Assembly: GCA_944548615.1 (NCBI GenBank) | Contig: OX155978.1 | Location: forward strand, 4,009,588-4,073,587 | Reading direction: 5' to 3' | DNA length: 64,000 nucleotides | Source of the DNA: Micropterix aruncella | Lineage: Eukaryota; Arthropoda; Insecta; Lepidoptera; Micropterigidae | Shown: positions 30,126 through 41,635 of the stretch, piece after piece | Layout of the letters: each line of letters opens with the position of its first letter | Position numbering within the stretch: the first letter of the stretch is position 1 | Made by a program: the position numbers and the translations under genes | Notes under the pieces: model-generated | Seen by the model: only the letters and a program-made list of their open reading frames with translations | Databases searched by the model: none | Told to the model about the DNA's origin: nothing

Positions 30126-31138
30126 TTATTTATTATTATATAATAACAATTCAATTTCTAGCTTTTATTATTTCATTTCTTATTTACATAAAGATGTCAA
30201 TTTTTAATTTGGTATACAGGTTACAGTACTTTGTAATTAAACACTTTAATCAATGGAATGCCAATATCATCGGTCGGTGGTTTTACTGTTGTGACGATTA
30301 GCGGGCGGCGAATCGCCGTATTTATGCAATTACATTCAGTAAAAATGGTCTTCATTAAATATGCCACTGTTATATTAGTGTGCATGCACTAGCACCCCCT
30401 ACAAACAAATTTGGGTTGTAAACATGCCGTTGTGAGTTTTATTCCCCTAGCTGGCTCTAATGGTTAACCTTTCGGAAGTCAGTCATTCCACGTAAAATTT
30501 TCGAATCCCTCAAATCAGCAATGCCATGTCGTGGAACATGGAAGGGGCTATCATAATTGAATGCGTATACAAAATTTTGGGTCTCTGCTGTTGACCGTTG
30601 AGGAGTTCCCTCGTTGGGAGCCAACCCAGGGTACATCAGCCATGTAATGTTGAAACTTGGAAGTTGCTATCATAATTGAATGCGTACACAAAATTGTGTG
30701 TCTGTGCTGTTGACAGTGGAAGAGTATCCTCGTCAGGAGCTGATCCTGGCTGTAAAATTAGGTCATGATCATGCCATAAAAATGCATTGTCATCGAAACT
30801 GTACCACCAAATAAATGATTTTATTAATAATTAAAAATAAATTATAATTTTTACAAAAAATAAAGATTGACAACCCTAGCGCTCCAATGGAGCGTAGGTA
30901 TTTATTTCAACAAATGGGCTTAGTTTCCATACTGCTTTAGCTCATATATTTACTGTGCTTTTACAGCAGTGGGGGAAGAAATAGAGCTGATATAATTAAA
31001 AAAATATGGATATAACAGGCATAATACGAAAAACGCCAATTGGTGTGCGTGGCCACCCAGGGGTTAATGGTTCTGATAGACTAATACATGGACTTCTATC
31101 TTTCCGTATTATTTCTGTGATGTAATCCGCTTATATAA
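30126..31138. repeat. Mostly unclassified; 115-bp-unit direct repeat at 30530-30770
   Basis: Two units of roughly 115-130 bases share CTATCATAATTGAATGCGTA, a CACAAAATT run and GCTGTTGAC, and start near 30545 and 30670. Related units, inverted, lie at 51100-51290. The rest has no recognised content. Confidence 0.6.
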
Positions 31139-31715
31139 TCTATATATATATATAAAACAAAGTCGGGTTTGTTCGAACACTTATAACTCTAGAACGGCTG
31201 GAGCGATTTTAATGGTTTTTGATTTGTTGTATTTGTCACCGTCCCGAATAGCAGAATATCTATTAAAAACAAAAATTGGAAAATTCACAAAAAAAGGAAA
31301 GAAAAGAAAATCCCATACAAAATGTAAATCCATGTTTTTCTCATAGTCAGTTGTACGAGGCATGTTTACGTGTCGGCAAATCATCCGCTGTATTTGTTTT
31401 TGCTCCTGATAAAAAAAAACAAAAATGACGTATATCACAAGGTGCTTCAATGAACAGAATTAAACAGAGTGCATCCCATGCTGCACAATATGTAAATAGT
31501 TTAGTAAAATCATGTCTTGCGGACACGCGATCGATATACCTATTTTTTTTAACTTTTATATTTCTTTTTGTGTTATTATCTTAATAAAGTAGTGAATTTA
31601 ATATTTATTTTGTATTCATTGTATTACTTTCATAAAATCATAAATTAAGTTCAGCTAATCTGTAACACGACATTCATTGACTGTTAGGCGGTACGAAGAT
31701 CGCCGGGTCAGCTAG
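31139..31715 (+). mobile_element. Non-autonomous Helitron, second family
   Basis: Starts TCTATATATATATATAAAAC after an A. Near the end a hairpin GGCG...CGCC spans 31687-31705, then GGGTCAGCTAG before T at 31716. No target duplication. Interior TTATAACTCTAGAACGGCTG is typical of insect Helitrons. Confidence 0.88.
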
Positions 31716-32035
31716 TATGCAATAAATAACTCTGATAATTGAATGTTATTATTGTACCATTGGTTAAATTATTGGGGTTTCTTATAATAAATCAGTCCTT
31801 TAAAAAAAGGATTCATCATCAATATTATTAAAGATGCCCAAATAAACTGCTGTCCGGCAAGACTCGCCGGACAGTAAATAAGATAAAAAGAATCTAATTA
31901 TTGAATCAAATATTTTGCTATTTCAACACTATAATTTTTGCAGCCACGTATTTCAGCTTAGCTGCTATAGAATACTTGTAATAAGATTCGTTTGGTTACA
32001 ACTTGCGTTACAGCTTGCGTTGGTATATATAAATA
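31716..32035. other. Nothing recognised
   Basis: AT-rich spacer between a Helitron and the R2-type element. Confidence 0.4.
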
Positions 32036-32183
32036 CAAATGGAGCTGCCATGGAATTCACCGACCGGAGTCGGGCCCATCATATTACTATTTTTTTTTTA
32101 CACTTCTGGGGGGTGAGCAGTGGATTCTGGACTTACGAACCGGCTGTGGTAGGTTTAGGACAGCTGTCTTGCCACATGTGAGC

Positions 32184-32239
32184 AAGGGGGAGTGAATGGG
32201 TGGTAAGGTGAACACCTTACCACCCATTCACTCCCCCTT
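32184..32239. repeat. Perfect 27-bp palindrome, 2-base spacer
   Basis: Arms 32184-32210 and 32213-32239, spacer AA. The arm sequence (GGGGGAGTGAATGGG and on) is single-copy in the other R2-type copies, so one arm is an inverted duplication special to this locus. Confidence 0.9.
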
Positions 32240-35200
32240 CGAAGCCATAGAATTTGAGATGCGCAAATCGCAGTTTTAGATAATTTTTCTAAGAAAGAGT
32301 TGATTATTTTTCTGGAAAGGCCAAGATCTTTAAAGAGGTGAAATAGAGATTTAGCTGGCAGGCCACGAGCGCCAACTTCCACCGCGAGAAGGTGAACAGT
32401 GAAGCCGTTCCGGGTTACGGCATTTGCAAGATCATGGTATTTATTTAATTTGTACTCGTGGTCTTTTGGGATATTTGATTCCCATGGAACAGTTAATTCT
32501 ACAATAAGAGCCACCTTCTAAGATAGAGAGTAAAGAGTTATATCTGGACGGAGGGCTGTGCATCCGAGACTTTCAGGGAATTTATACTGCTTAGAGACCG
32601 AATCAACCTCCAGAATCCAATCTGTAGCTTTCTCGATTATTGAGAAAGGTTTTGTAGTTAAATGTTTTTTGCCTTTAGAGCCATCCCGCACAAACTGTAT
32701 TGGGGGTTTGGAGGATACTGTCAAACCCTTGTTGGCACGAGCCACTGAGAGACTAATTACCTTGCGAATAACAGCGAGAACTTTGTCATGGCGGTAAGTG
32801 TACCGTCCTTGATCTAAGGCCACCTTGCAGCCAGCTAGAATGTGTCTAGCTGTGCAAGGGGTATTGCTACAGAGGGGACAAGAACTATCCTCGGCAAAGC
32901 TTCAACGAGCGAGGTTACTGGGGTCTGGAAGTGTATGCTGAGGCATTCAAATAAAATTTCAGCATCTCTGGCGTCGTCATAGAGCATTACCTTCCAGTGC
33001 ATTGGAGGCGGAATGCAAAAGTCCCCAATTGTTGTCCAATCATTCTGGCATTAAAGGCCAATAGCATGAGCCATACTGTTGCTGTCGTAATCTCCCCGCA
33101 AAAGAGACTTCTTCAAGTCCACGTCGCTCGTGGTTGTACTGCCATACCCCAGACCAGTGCCATTCTGGCTGATTCCAGTAAGGAACTTTTTGTGGAAGTC
33201 TACGCGGGCTTGTAGATCATTTGAATCACTACGGCCACTTATTACGTGCTTCGATAATGCCGGATCTTTGGAATTGCACAGAATCGAATTTTTGCTTATT
33301 CTGGAGTTGGCGTAGAGCAGAGAGGGCAGTTTTAGCGCTAGCCCAAAATTTTGTTTGGACCTGAAGAGAGTCGAGGGGTCAGCTGGTTTGGCTAAGGACA
33401 GCCAGGATTTTAAACTAGCTGTCACCAGTGCATCTAGACGGGACAGTTGGGTTTTGGTAAAATCGTAAATAAGAAAGGGCCATGACAAATGTGACGTTAG
33501 ATAATTGTCATAGATCCAGGCCTTACGAGGGCCAGAAATTAGCAAGGCATCTATTTTCGCCAGGCAACTTTTGAAATGCTCTATAACATGATCGCCCGAG
33601 ACGTCTTTTCCCTGATGGGTGATTTTTCTGCCGAGGAATTTGAAATGATTGTTTGGGTCTATAAGGGAGCTATTAGAGCCCTTATAGACCAATTTGGGGT
33701 CATAGGATGTAAATTTTGTGTCTATGTGGGCGAGTCCAAGGCAAAAACATTTGGAGGGCTTCACTTTTATACAGCCTGACCAGTCGCAGAAAAGCTCCAC
33801 TTTCTGTAATAGCAGGGAAAGCTGCTTGGGGCTTCTGGTGATGAAAGTTAGGTCGTTGGCAAAAGCGAGGCACGACGAGGTGTATTGGCCGTCTGTTTTA
33901 AAACAGTAGCCCCACTTTCTGTCAAACTGGGTCAGGCTTTCCAGCAGTATATTAAAAACTATATTAAAAATCGTCGGGGAGAGGCCACAGCCCTGAAATA
34001 GTCCAATTGAATATGGTATAGAGCGGGTAGTCCATTGTTGCGTTTTAACATGGAACGTCAGACAGTTGTAGTAGGAGGCTACAATGCCACGCACGACTGG
34101 TGGGAAGTTGTACCAGCGGAGTGCAAAGTGGAGGAGACTGTGTCGGACTGATCCAAAGGCATTCTCTAGGTCGAGCCAGCATACATTGATTTGGCGTTTC
34201 TGCTGTCTCGCAACCTTGATGGCAGCAGCCAGGAGAGAATTGTGCTCGAGGCAGACCGAGACGCCACGCATGAAGCTTTTTTGAACTGATACTCCAAGGT
34301 ACTCATTCCGGTGCATGAATTCGCTCATCCTCGTGTGGACTATGCTAAAAAAGATTTTGGCCACAGTGTCTGTCAGAGCAATGGGCCGAGCGTCCTTTGG
34401 TCCGGTGCAAATTGGGACCTTCGGAATTAAGATGACTGTCGCTTTGCCAAAATTCTGTGGGACTACACCGCTATTCCATATATTTCGGAAGATGGATCCT
34501 AAATATTGCAGAAGGCAGGGGCATTTTTTGTATACTAAATAGGGAATACCATCGGGACCCGGAGTAGAGCCCGACGGCTTCCTCTTTACTTGATTAAGAA
34601 TCTCATCTAGAGATGGAGGTTGAGAAGCAAAAGCTACCGTAGGCAGGTGCGGAGGTGTAATGCCCGGCGGAGGGCTGTAATTATGGAGCCGCATTGGGTC
34701 CTCATACGTGGTCGAAAAGTATTCCGTGGCCATTTCTTCCGGGATTTGGATTTTTCCCTTGGCGGCAGACAAAACCTTTTTGCTGTAGTTAAAACGGTTT
34801 TTGTTGAACAGGGCTTCCTCTTTGGATTTGAGAAATGCTGCCTTGCGCTTGTCGTTTTGCGTTGCTACACTCTGTATGAGTTTTAGTATAGAGCGGTACG
34901 CGCGCGAGAAGTTGTGGCAGAGGGCTTTATCCCCGGCTTTCTTGGCTTCACGTAACTGGCGACGAAGTAGCCGCTTTTGCCTACGGGCGTTTCCTCTGTG
35001 AACCGGGTCAACATGGGTAGATTTTGGGTAAACACCCGTGAAGTATTCATGGACCGCCACCTGGAAGGACGACAGCTGGACGCTGGCAGGGGCATTACGG
35101 TTCACAGAGTGGTCAAGAATAGAAGTTAAATTATTATTATGAAATTCCCAGTCCTCTTTCGCAAGTGAAGGGAATTTTAGAGGAGGGAAGGATACGATTT

Positions 35201-35486
35201 GTGCGGGTAGTGGAGACCGGTCGGGTGACAAACTGCGGGCAGATGTGGAGTCTAGGGACATGTGAGGTTCAACTCTGTCCGTGACTCCTTGCGACGGTTT
35301 AAGACACTGACGTGTAGCGTCGCTATCATCATACCCAGCAATGTGTTTGTTTAACCATGCTAATAGCTTATATTGTTTTGCGCAGATAGGGCAAGCAAGG
35401 TCCGGTGTCGTTTTAGCAGTGTCGTTGTTTGGGGTTTCAACTGGGGTAGCGGGAATTCTCCCACCCCCCCCTGATAGGCATTACAA
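32210..35486 (-). pseudogene. R2-type polyprotein, broken
   Basis: The frame is open from about 35486 to 33051. An N-terminal zinc-finger-like CPICAKQYKLLAWLNKH (about 35370-35420) lacks its second His. RT motifs follow: STPGPDGIPYLVYKK, ARPIALTD, CWLDLENAFGSVRHSLL and GLFQGCGLSPTIFN. The catalytic FADD box is FAND (33852-33863), an Asp-to-Asn change at an essential residue. A TAA at 33051-33053 replaces a Gln codon kept in the copy at 56640. A frameshift near 32930 precedes the CPLC...H...C knuckle, and TAG at 32518-32520 splits the endonuclease between RPDITLYSLS and VELTVPWE. It cannot make active protein. Confidence 0.88.
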
Positions 35487-35488
35487 GC

Positions 35489-36234
35489 GTTACAACAAAC
35501 TTCGTAAGTAGGTACGAAATTACCTGTTCTCTTTTATAGCGATATTTATTTTAATCCTCCTATTTATAATAATCCTTTATTTTAATTTGCAGCCATATGT
35601 TATATCATTTTCTATCGAGTACGATAGAGGGAGAAAAGTGGACTTGAATGTGTCTGCTAATGATGATATTATGGCTCGGTCACAAAGAGATGAACAATTG
35701 GCTAACAATGGTATTCAGTCGCGAGTGATTTGTCAATTGAGGTCACTTTTATAAATCCAGAAGGTTTTCCTACAACCGCCAAGGTAAAATCGATGAATAG
35801 CGCATGGATGGAAGCGTTGACGAGTCAAAAAATATCTATCCTCAAAACTCACTAAGGAATATAATATACCAAAGAACATACAAGAAAAAATATCGCGATT
35901 ACTTCAACTCACTCGAATATTCATTCGCATAATACGTGAATAAAAGGACTTGCGTAATTTCAAAGTGCAACTGCACAGCACTGCTGCACAGACTTAATAG
36001 GGACGTGCAACCATATTAAGTCTGTGCGTGCAACCACGTGCAACCACAGACTTAATCGTGCAACTGAGTAAGGTTTTTCTTCTTCTTCTTTTTTATTTTG
36101 ATGGCTCCACCCAAGAGGGTGATTTTTGCCAAGTGTGCCGTTGCAATAGGAGAAAACTTATTTTTTGTTAGTGGACGTCACTGAAACAAGTAAAACATCA
36201 CTCCGACGGGAATACAATATATATTACATATGCC
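35489..36234. other. No gene recognised; repeated phrase near 36000
   Basis: Contains a short local repeat of CGTGCAACCA and CAGACTTAATCGTGCAAC-like words at 35985-36070 and a TTCTTC tract. Nothing else identified. Confidence 0.4.
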
Positions 36235-36978
36235 CTTCGGCTACGTAACGACCAAATTTGGTTGCACATCAGAACACCGTTGACTACGTAACGACCAATA
36301 TTGGCGGCTTGCTCCCGGAGCGAACAGTAATATTATTTTCTAATTCGAACGCATCCTAAAATCCATCCCAAATATCTCATTAGTACCATAGATACATAGA
36401 CGGCCGCTAGAATAATTTCGCGGATATTTCTGTTAAAATTCCATTGACAAACATCATTTTTTTTTTTGAGAAATCAAAATTTTTATTGGTTTTTATGAGC
36501 TAATATCTAAATATTTTTGTATGTAAATGAGCAAAACGAAATATTACCTTTGATAGAGAATCTAATAAAGATCACGATAGTACTTACAATTTCTAAATAG
36601 GGTTCTGTATTTTTCCGTAAGACTAGTACAAGTTAGAAATGCCGAGTTTTTTTTCACTTCACTTATGACAATCCTACGCGAAAGGCTGCTAAGAGTGCCG
36701 AAAGAGGAATTTTTGTCAATCGACGAACAGATGATCCTACTAAGGCCCGAACATCCGGAATCAGACAATACAATGCGAAGAAACCCCATAAATGGGGTTA
36801 TTTGAATTACGTATTAAGCGGAGTCAGTGGATTTAGCTATGATTTCGAATTATTTTCATGGGGATCAGGAAAGTACCCTGATCCCCATGAAAACTGTCCC
36901 GATCTTGGAGTGCCAGGAAATATGGTACAAAGACTATTGGAGACTGTCTCAAACAATTTGAATCACAAGATCTTTCAA

Positions 36979-37550
36979 ATTCAAATTCAAAATTCTTTAT
37001 TTATCAATAATATTACATCATTTTTTAAAATTCAAAGCCATCCTAACTAGGCCTCGCCTGTACTAAGGTAGGCTTTATATAAAAAAAAGTATAGTGGTTT
37101 ACGTAACTAGCTGTAATACATCTTTGTATATTATTATGGTACATTTGAGAAGTTAAAAATAGAATAAGAAAGCGTAATAATATTAAATTTTGGGACATAC
37201 ATATATATATACATACATATATAAATACATATATACTTTATAGATAAATATAAAATAATACTATATATATAATATATCTCACAAATCGTGCACTATTTTA
37301 ATATATATGTTATTAATGTCTCCGTTTCTTACGACCATAGTCAAAAGTGACTTAGTTAGGTTTTTCTTTACGCCGTGACTATTCCTAGATTTCAGTCCTG
37401 CAGGAAAAACACTATTCATTTTGTTGAACAGTCGAGGAGCAATGTAAGAGAAGTGTTTTTGTGCAAAACTTGTTCTCTTTTTTTGGATTAAGTGCTGTCT
37501 GGTTGTTGTTACTCGTGTTCCTTTATGGTGTGTTGAATATAGATGATAAT
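36979..37550 (-). pseudogene. LINE 3' fragment inserted in piggyBac copy 1
   Basis: Flanked by TCTTT on both sides; without it the piggyBac frame joins precisely. The minus strand encodes KKRTSFAQKHFSYIAPRLFN and KSRNSHGVKKNLTKSLLT, a CR1-type ORF2 end. Its 3' tail appears as TTCAAATTCAAAATTCTTTA on the plus strand. Confidence 0.75.
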
Positions 37551-37883
37551 TGTCATGATTATAGTAGTAGTCTTTATAGATAATTGGTACACAAGTTTGC
37601 AGTTAATGGCAAACATGCACAAAAGAGGTCGTCTGCCATTAGGCACGATACAACTGAGAAGAGCTCCAAATATAAATATAACCAATAAAGCCTTAGAAAA
37701 GAAAGAACGAGGTTATTGCTTCGAAAAAAGTGTTGCTGTCGATGATGTTCAGCTATCAGTTACCAACTGGGTCGAAAATAAACCAGTCAGTTTGTGTTCA
37801 TCCTACGTAGGCAAGGAACCAATGGGAGTAGTGAAAAGATATTCCAAAAAACATAAGTGTAGAGTTGATGTTCCTTGTCCAAA

Positions 37884-37928
37884 AGCTGTAACTATTTATA
37901 ACAAATATAGCTGTAACTATTTATAACA
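37884..37928 (+). repeat. 20-bp tandem duplication, 25-bp period
   Basis: AGCTGTAACTATTTATAACA occurs at 37884-37903 and 37909-37928. It inserts a stop in front of the third catalytic Asp of piggyBac copy 1. Confidence 0.92.
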
Positions 37929-38833
37929 TGGGCGGTGTTGATTTACTAGATGCCATGTTAGGTTTCTATAGGATCAAAATCCGCAGTAAAAAATGGTACC
38001 ACCGCCTGTTTTTCCATTTCATTGATCTCTGTTGTGTGAATAGTTGGCTACTATGGCGGAGAGTCATGAAACAGAAAGGTGAAGATATTTACATTCCATT
38101 GCTTGACTTCAAATTAATCATAGCAGACGTATTGATGCACAAAAATCCAAAAGTATATACTCCGACTACACGCAAACGAGGACGACCACTGAAACCACTG
38201 AATCAAGATGTTGAGGCAATTAAAAAGGGGCGATCGAGGCGACGCATAGAACTGCCTCCATTGGAAGTAGCTGGAGATGGGAGATGGGTTCAACCACTGG
38301 CCCGTATGGAAAAATGATCGCCAAAGGTGTAAAATGGAAGGGTGCAAGCAGAAATCTCAAGTGATGTGCGAAAAGTGTGGTTGTTATATTTGTTTCAACA
38401 AAGATCGCAACTGTTTTAAAAACTTTCACACATATATATTTTTTAATTAAATGCTTATGCATAGTATCACGTTGTTTCTTTTATTTAAGATTGTTACAGA
38501 CGGTTTCTGAGAACTTAAACTACGAAATTTTCATTGACAATTGGTATACAAGTTTGCAATTAATGGCCAATTTGCACAAAAAGGGTTTCTCCCTTTAGGA
38601 AACTTACAATTAAATAGAGCCCACAATATTAATCTACAAAAAAAAAAGATCTGATGAAACATAAAAGAGGACATTGCATAGAAAAATCTACTGTCATCGA
38701 TGATGTCCAGATATCAGTTATAAATTGGGTGGACAACAAGGCCGTGAGTTTGTGTTCCACATATTATGTAGGAAAGGATCCGATGGGGTCCGTGACTAGA
38801 TTCATAAAGCAAAAGAAGGCGAAAGCAAATATA

Positions 38834-39225
38834 GATAGATAGAGATTCTTTATTGCACATTAAACAACAACAAAAGGCGGACTTATTGCCTAAAATACAA
38901 TCTCTTACAGCCAACCTTCGTGGAAGTGTAAAAATTTAGGTGCCAAAAGAATTAAATTAAAAATTAACAAAATAAAAGAAGAAAAACTTATTACATAACA
39001 AAAAATAATCAAGTAACAAAAATGCCATTTTTTAAAATAAAATTAGGATTTGGAATAATTCACAAGGAGCGAAGGATAGGAGAGGATGGGATGAGACCTA
39101 GGATAACTAGGAATTTAGGGACATGAAATGTTGTTCAGAGATAATTAAAAGGTAGAAACCGTTGGTGCGTTTCTGATGTCTGGCGGGAGCCGGTTCCATA
39201 GTCTATAAAAGAAGAATTATGAGTT
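38834..39225 (-). pseudogene. LINE 3' end inserted in piggyBac copy 2
   Basis: Minus strand encodes YRLWNRLPPDIRNAPTVSTF, a Jockey/CR1-type ORF2 terminus. The tail carries TGTGCAATAAAGAATCTC and the GGCAATAAGTCCGCC block common to several LINE tails in the window. Confidence 0.75.
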
Positions 39226-39703
39226 GGAATCCCATGTCCAAAAGCAATATCAATTTTTAACAAATATATGGGCGATGTTAACCTGTTGGACTCGATGTTG
39301 GGGTTCTACAGAATCAAAATAAGGAGCAACAAATGGTACCATAGGATATTTTTCCACATGGTTGACCTTGTATGCGTTTACAGCTGGCTCCTTTGGCAAC
39401 GACGAATGGAGCAAATAGGGGACGTCACGTATACCTACGCCTTTGCTGGATTTCAAATTGTTTAAAGCAGACATACTGATGAGAGAAGATGTATTGGTGC
39501 TTACTCCGACGTCAAGAAAAAGAGGTCGGCCACTTACCCAAATGGAAAATATTAAGAAAAGACAAAGGCTAGGACTACCACCAATAGAAGTAGCAGAAGA
39601 TGGCTTCAATCACTGGCTACAATGGAAAAAGGAAAGCCAGAGATGCAAATTAGAGGGAAGCATACAAAAATCACAAGTAATGTGCAGTAAATGCAAACGT
39701 TAC

Positions 39704-39955
39704 CAAGGGCAGTCCTAGCCTTACATTTTGGGGGGGGGTCACAGTTATGGGCTTAAGGTTTGGGGGGGGGGGGTCGCTGTTATGGGCCATGAGATTGGTT
39801 TAACGGTTTGTAAATAAAACAAAGTTCCCCTTTATTATACAATAATTTATTTATGGAAACAAGTGTATTTGAATAAGGAGCTTATTATATTTAAGATTTA
39901 TGGGGGGGGTCATGACCCCCTTGACCCCCCCCCCCCCCCCCTGGGACCGCCCTTG
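39704..39955. mobile_element. hAT MITE with long G/C tracts
   Basis: AACGTTAC duplicated at 39696-39703 and 39956-39963. Ends CAAGGGCAGTCC and, read inward, CAAGGGCGGTCC. Runs of 7 to 14 G or C lie near both ends and at 39760-39775. It interrupts the cysteine-rich end of piggyBac copy 2. Confidence 0.85.
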
Positions 39956-40010
39956 AACGTTACTTGTGTTTAAATAAAGATCGAAACTGTTACACATAAT
40001 TTTATACTTA

Positions 40011-41129
40011 AATAAAAGTTGCATATATATATTTTTTATTTTATTTTAACCACCACTACACCACCTTTTACTTCATGATGTTCCGAAAATGGAAGATTCA
40101 ATATTGCATGCCTGACCGCATGATGTTCCAGATTTGGAACAAAGAGTTTTTCTATCCTAAAATTTTCAAAAAATCTTCTTTTTTTTTGTGTTTTTTTTTT
40201 GTGTTTTTTTTAAGGCCCTTAACAACATAGATTTTTTTCGATTGATTTAAAAAATCCATGCGCTAAAGGGTTAAATATAAAAGTTGGATATATACTATCG
40301 TCGACGTTTTTATAGATCTCTTTAAGAGCGATGTTTTTGTCATATATTATTTTCAAATATATTAAACCGTTTCTTCAGCGCGCGCCGATAAAGTAACTCA
40401 CCGGCTCATTTTTTCCGACTTGATTTACAAATATCGCGATTTCCTATTGAAAACCAATATCTATTACAATAAAATATAGCCTATAGCACTCGTCGATAAT
40501 GGAGCTTTCCATTAGCGGAAGAATCTTTAAAATCGGATTAGTAGTTTCGGAGATTACCCCCTACATGCCCATTACAAACATACAAACATTACTTCTTTAT
40601 AATATTAGTATACCTAGATTAGTTAAAAATATTAACTACCAAAATTCAGTGTCCCTGCACTGTACTACAGACAATACATACTGAACTTGTATACAAGGTA
40701 GTCTAGCATACTACCATTATACTACCTACCCGACAATATTAGCGCCAAACAATGGATAGTTACAAATAGAGACATCAGCTAGAATAATACATTGAAAGGA
40801 TAATATGAGTTGAATTGTTGACGAAAAGCCATTTTCGATAGGTTGGACTCAATTAATGAGCTGGGATCGTTTTATTGTTCCCACCATACAAAGTGGAGTA
40901 ATATTGCTACCTATGACACGTGGCAATACACGTCTATTAGTGAGGGTTGGCCCATGAAAATAAGTCGACTTTAAAGTGAAGTCTATTCTTAAAAGTCGGA
41001 GTCGAGAATGGTATAGATAACTAGGAGAGGGTTATGCACTTTGATGAAACGATTTTTTAATATTAATCAATATTAATTGGTTTAAAAATAAGTGTATGGG
41101 TTTCAAATATAGATGAAAGATGTCCATAT
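40011..41129. other. AT-rich sequence, nothing recognised
   Basis: Short open frames only (such as 40499-40684) with no family match. GATGTTCCGAAAATGGA and GATGTTCCAGATTTGGA at about 40077 and 40122 form a small local repeat. Confidence 0.4.
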
Positions 41130-41134
41130 CTACT

Positions 41135-41476
41135 TGTTGGGTTTAAGTTTATTTATATATAGAGTGGACTGTGAGGAAGGTTGGTTATTTTAAAGGGATT
41201 ATAGGCATCATTGTGGAGAGGAAAAGGAATCAAAGTTTACGCACCTTTCTATTTTTCGTGCGATTCCTTGCTGCAATTTCACTCCAAAAATGTCTCCAAA
41301 TCTTCGGCTGGCCAGCTCACGAACGCGATAATTACTTTCACAGCACGATAACGAGAACACTCACAGGAGCACGTCTGGTTCGGCCGGCGCGTAATTTCTC
41401 ACTGATTGGGAATTGGGAGGTAGGTAGGATATAAATATATATTAGGTATACGGTATAATTGTAAATGGCCTAACCA
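41135..41476 (-). repeat. 3' LTR of the BEL/Pao element
   Basis: On the plus strand TGTTGGGTTTAAG to CCTAACCA; in element orientation TGGTTAGG to CCCAACA. The polypurine tract candidate next to it reads AAGCCCGGGGGTAA in element orientation. Confidence 0.93.
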
Positions 41477-41635
41477 TTACCCCCGGGCTTAAAGGGTTGC
41501 CTTTAAGAAATGTATTATTATATAGCTAAAGCTAACTTACGTACTATGTAGCATCAAGCTTTACGATAAGAAACTAGAAATAAGTGCAATATGGTATAAC
41601 TTAGGTGCTAACTTATAACTATTTAGACATACTAG

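Larger units (their letters stand above)
32036..35488 (-). mobile_element. Longest R2-type non-LTR element
   Basis: The 3' end is at 32036 (TACAAATGGAGCTGCCATGG on the plus strand) and the 5' end near 35488, where the open frame begins after a TAA. All domains are in order: zinc finger, reverse transcriptase, CCHC knuckle, restriction-like endonuclease. No target duplication is obvious, and the flanks are not ribosomal DNA, so this family is dispersed rather than 28S-specific. The 3' part has a short palindromic rearrangement at 32184-32239. Confidence 0.88.
36235..38470 (+). pseudogene. piggyBac transposase copy 1, broken, with 5' end
   Basis: The 5' end CCCTTCGGCTACGTAACGAC starts at 36235 (not next to an intact TTAA). 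Transposase text begins near 36690: FLSIDEQM (first catalytic Asp), then after a one-base shift at 36735 AKKPHKWGYLNYVLSGVSGF, and after an insertion (36979-37550) IDNWYTSLQLMANMHKRG (second Asp). A 25-bp duplication breaks the frame at 37903. MGGVDLLDAMLGFYRIKIRS (third Asp) follows from 37927, and the cysteine-rich end CEKCGCYICFNKDRNC to 38449. The N-terminal third is missing. Confidence 0.88.
38494..40010 (+). pseudogene. piggyBac transposase copy 2, broken
   Basis: Starts abruptly at LLQTVSENLNYEIF, then IDNWYTSLQLMANLHKKG (second Asp), HKRGHCIEKSTVIDDVQISV, an inserted LINE (38834-39225), MGDVNLLDSMLGFYRIKIRS, RKRGRPLTQMENIKKRQRLG, and the cysteine-rich end split by a hAT MITE (39704-39955). 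The third catalytic Asp position reads GDVN instead of GGVD: the first Asp-like residue shifts and the motif Asp becomes Asn. It differs from copy 1 enough to be a separate subfamily lying head to tail with it. Confidence 0.85.

Noticed and set aside
41171..41434. 87-codon open frame in each LTR as a gene
   Set aside because: It is identical in both LTRs because the LTRs are identical, with no known product; best explained as LTR sequence.
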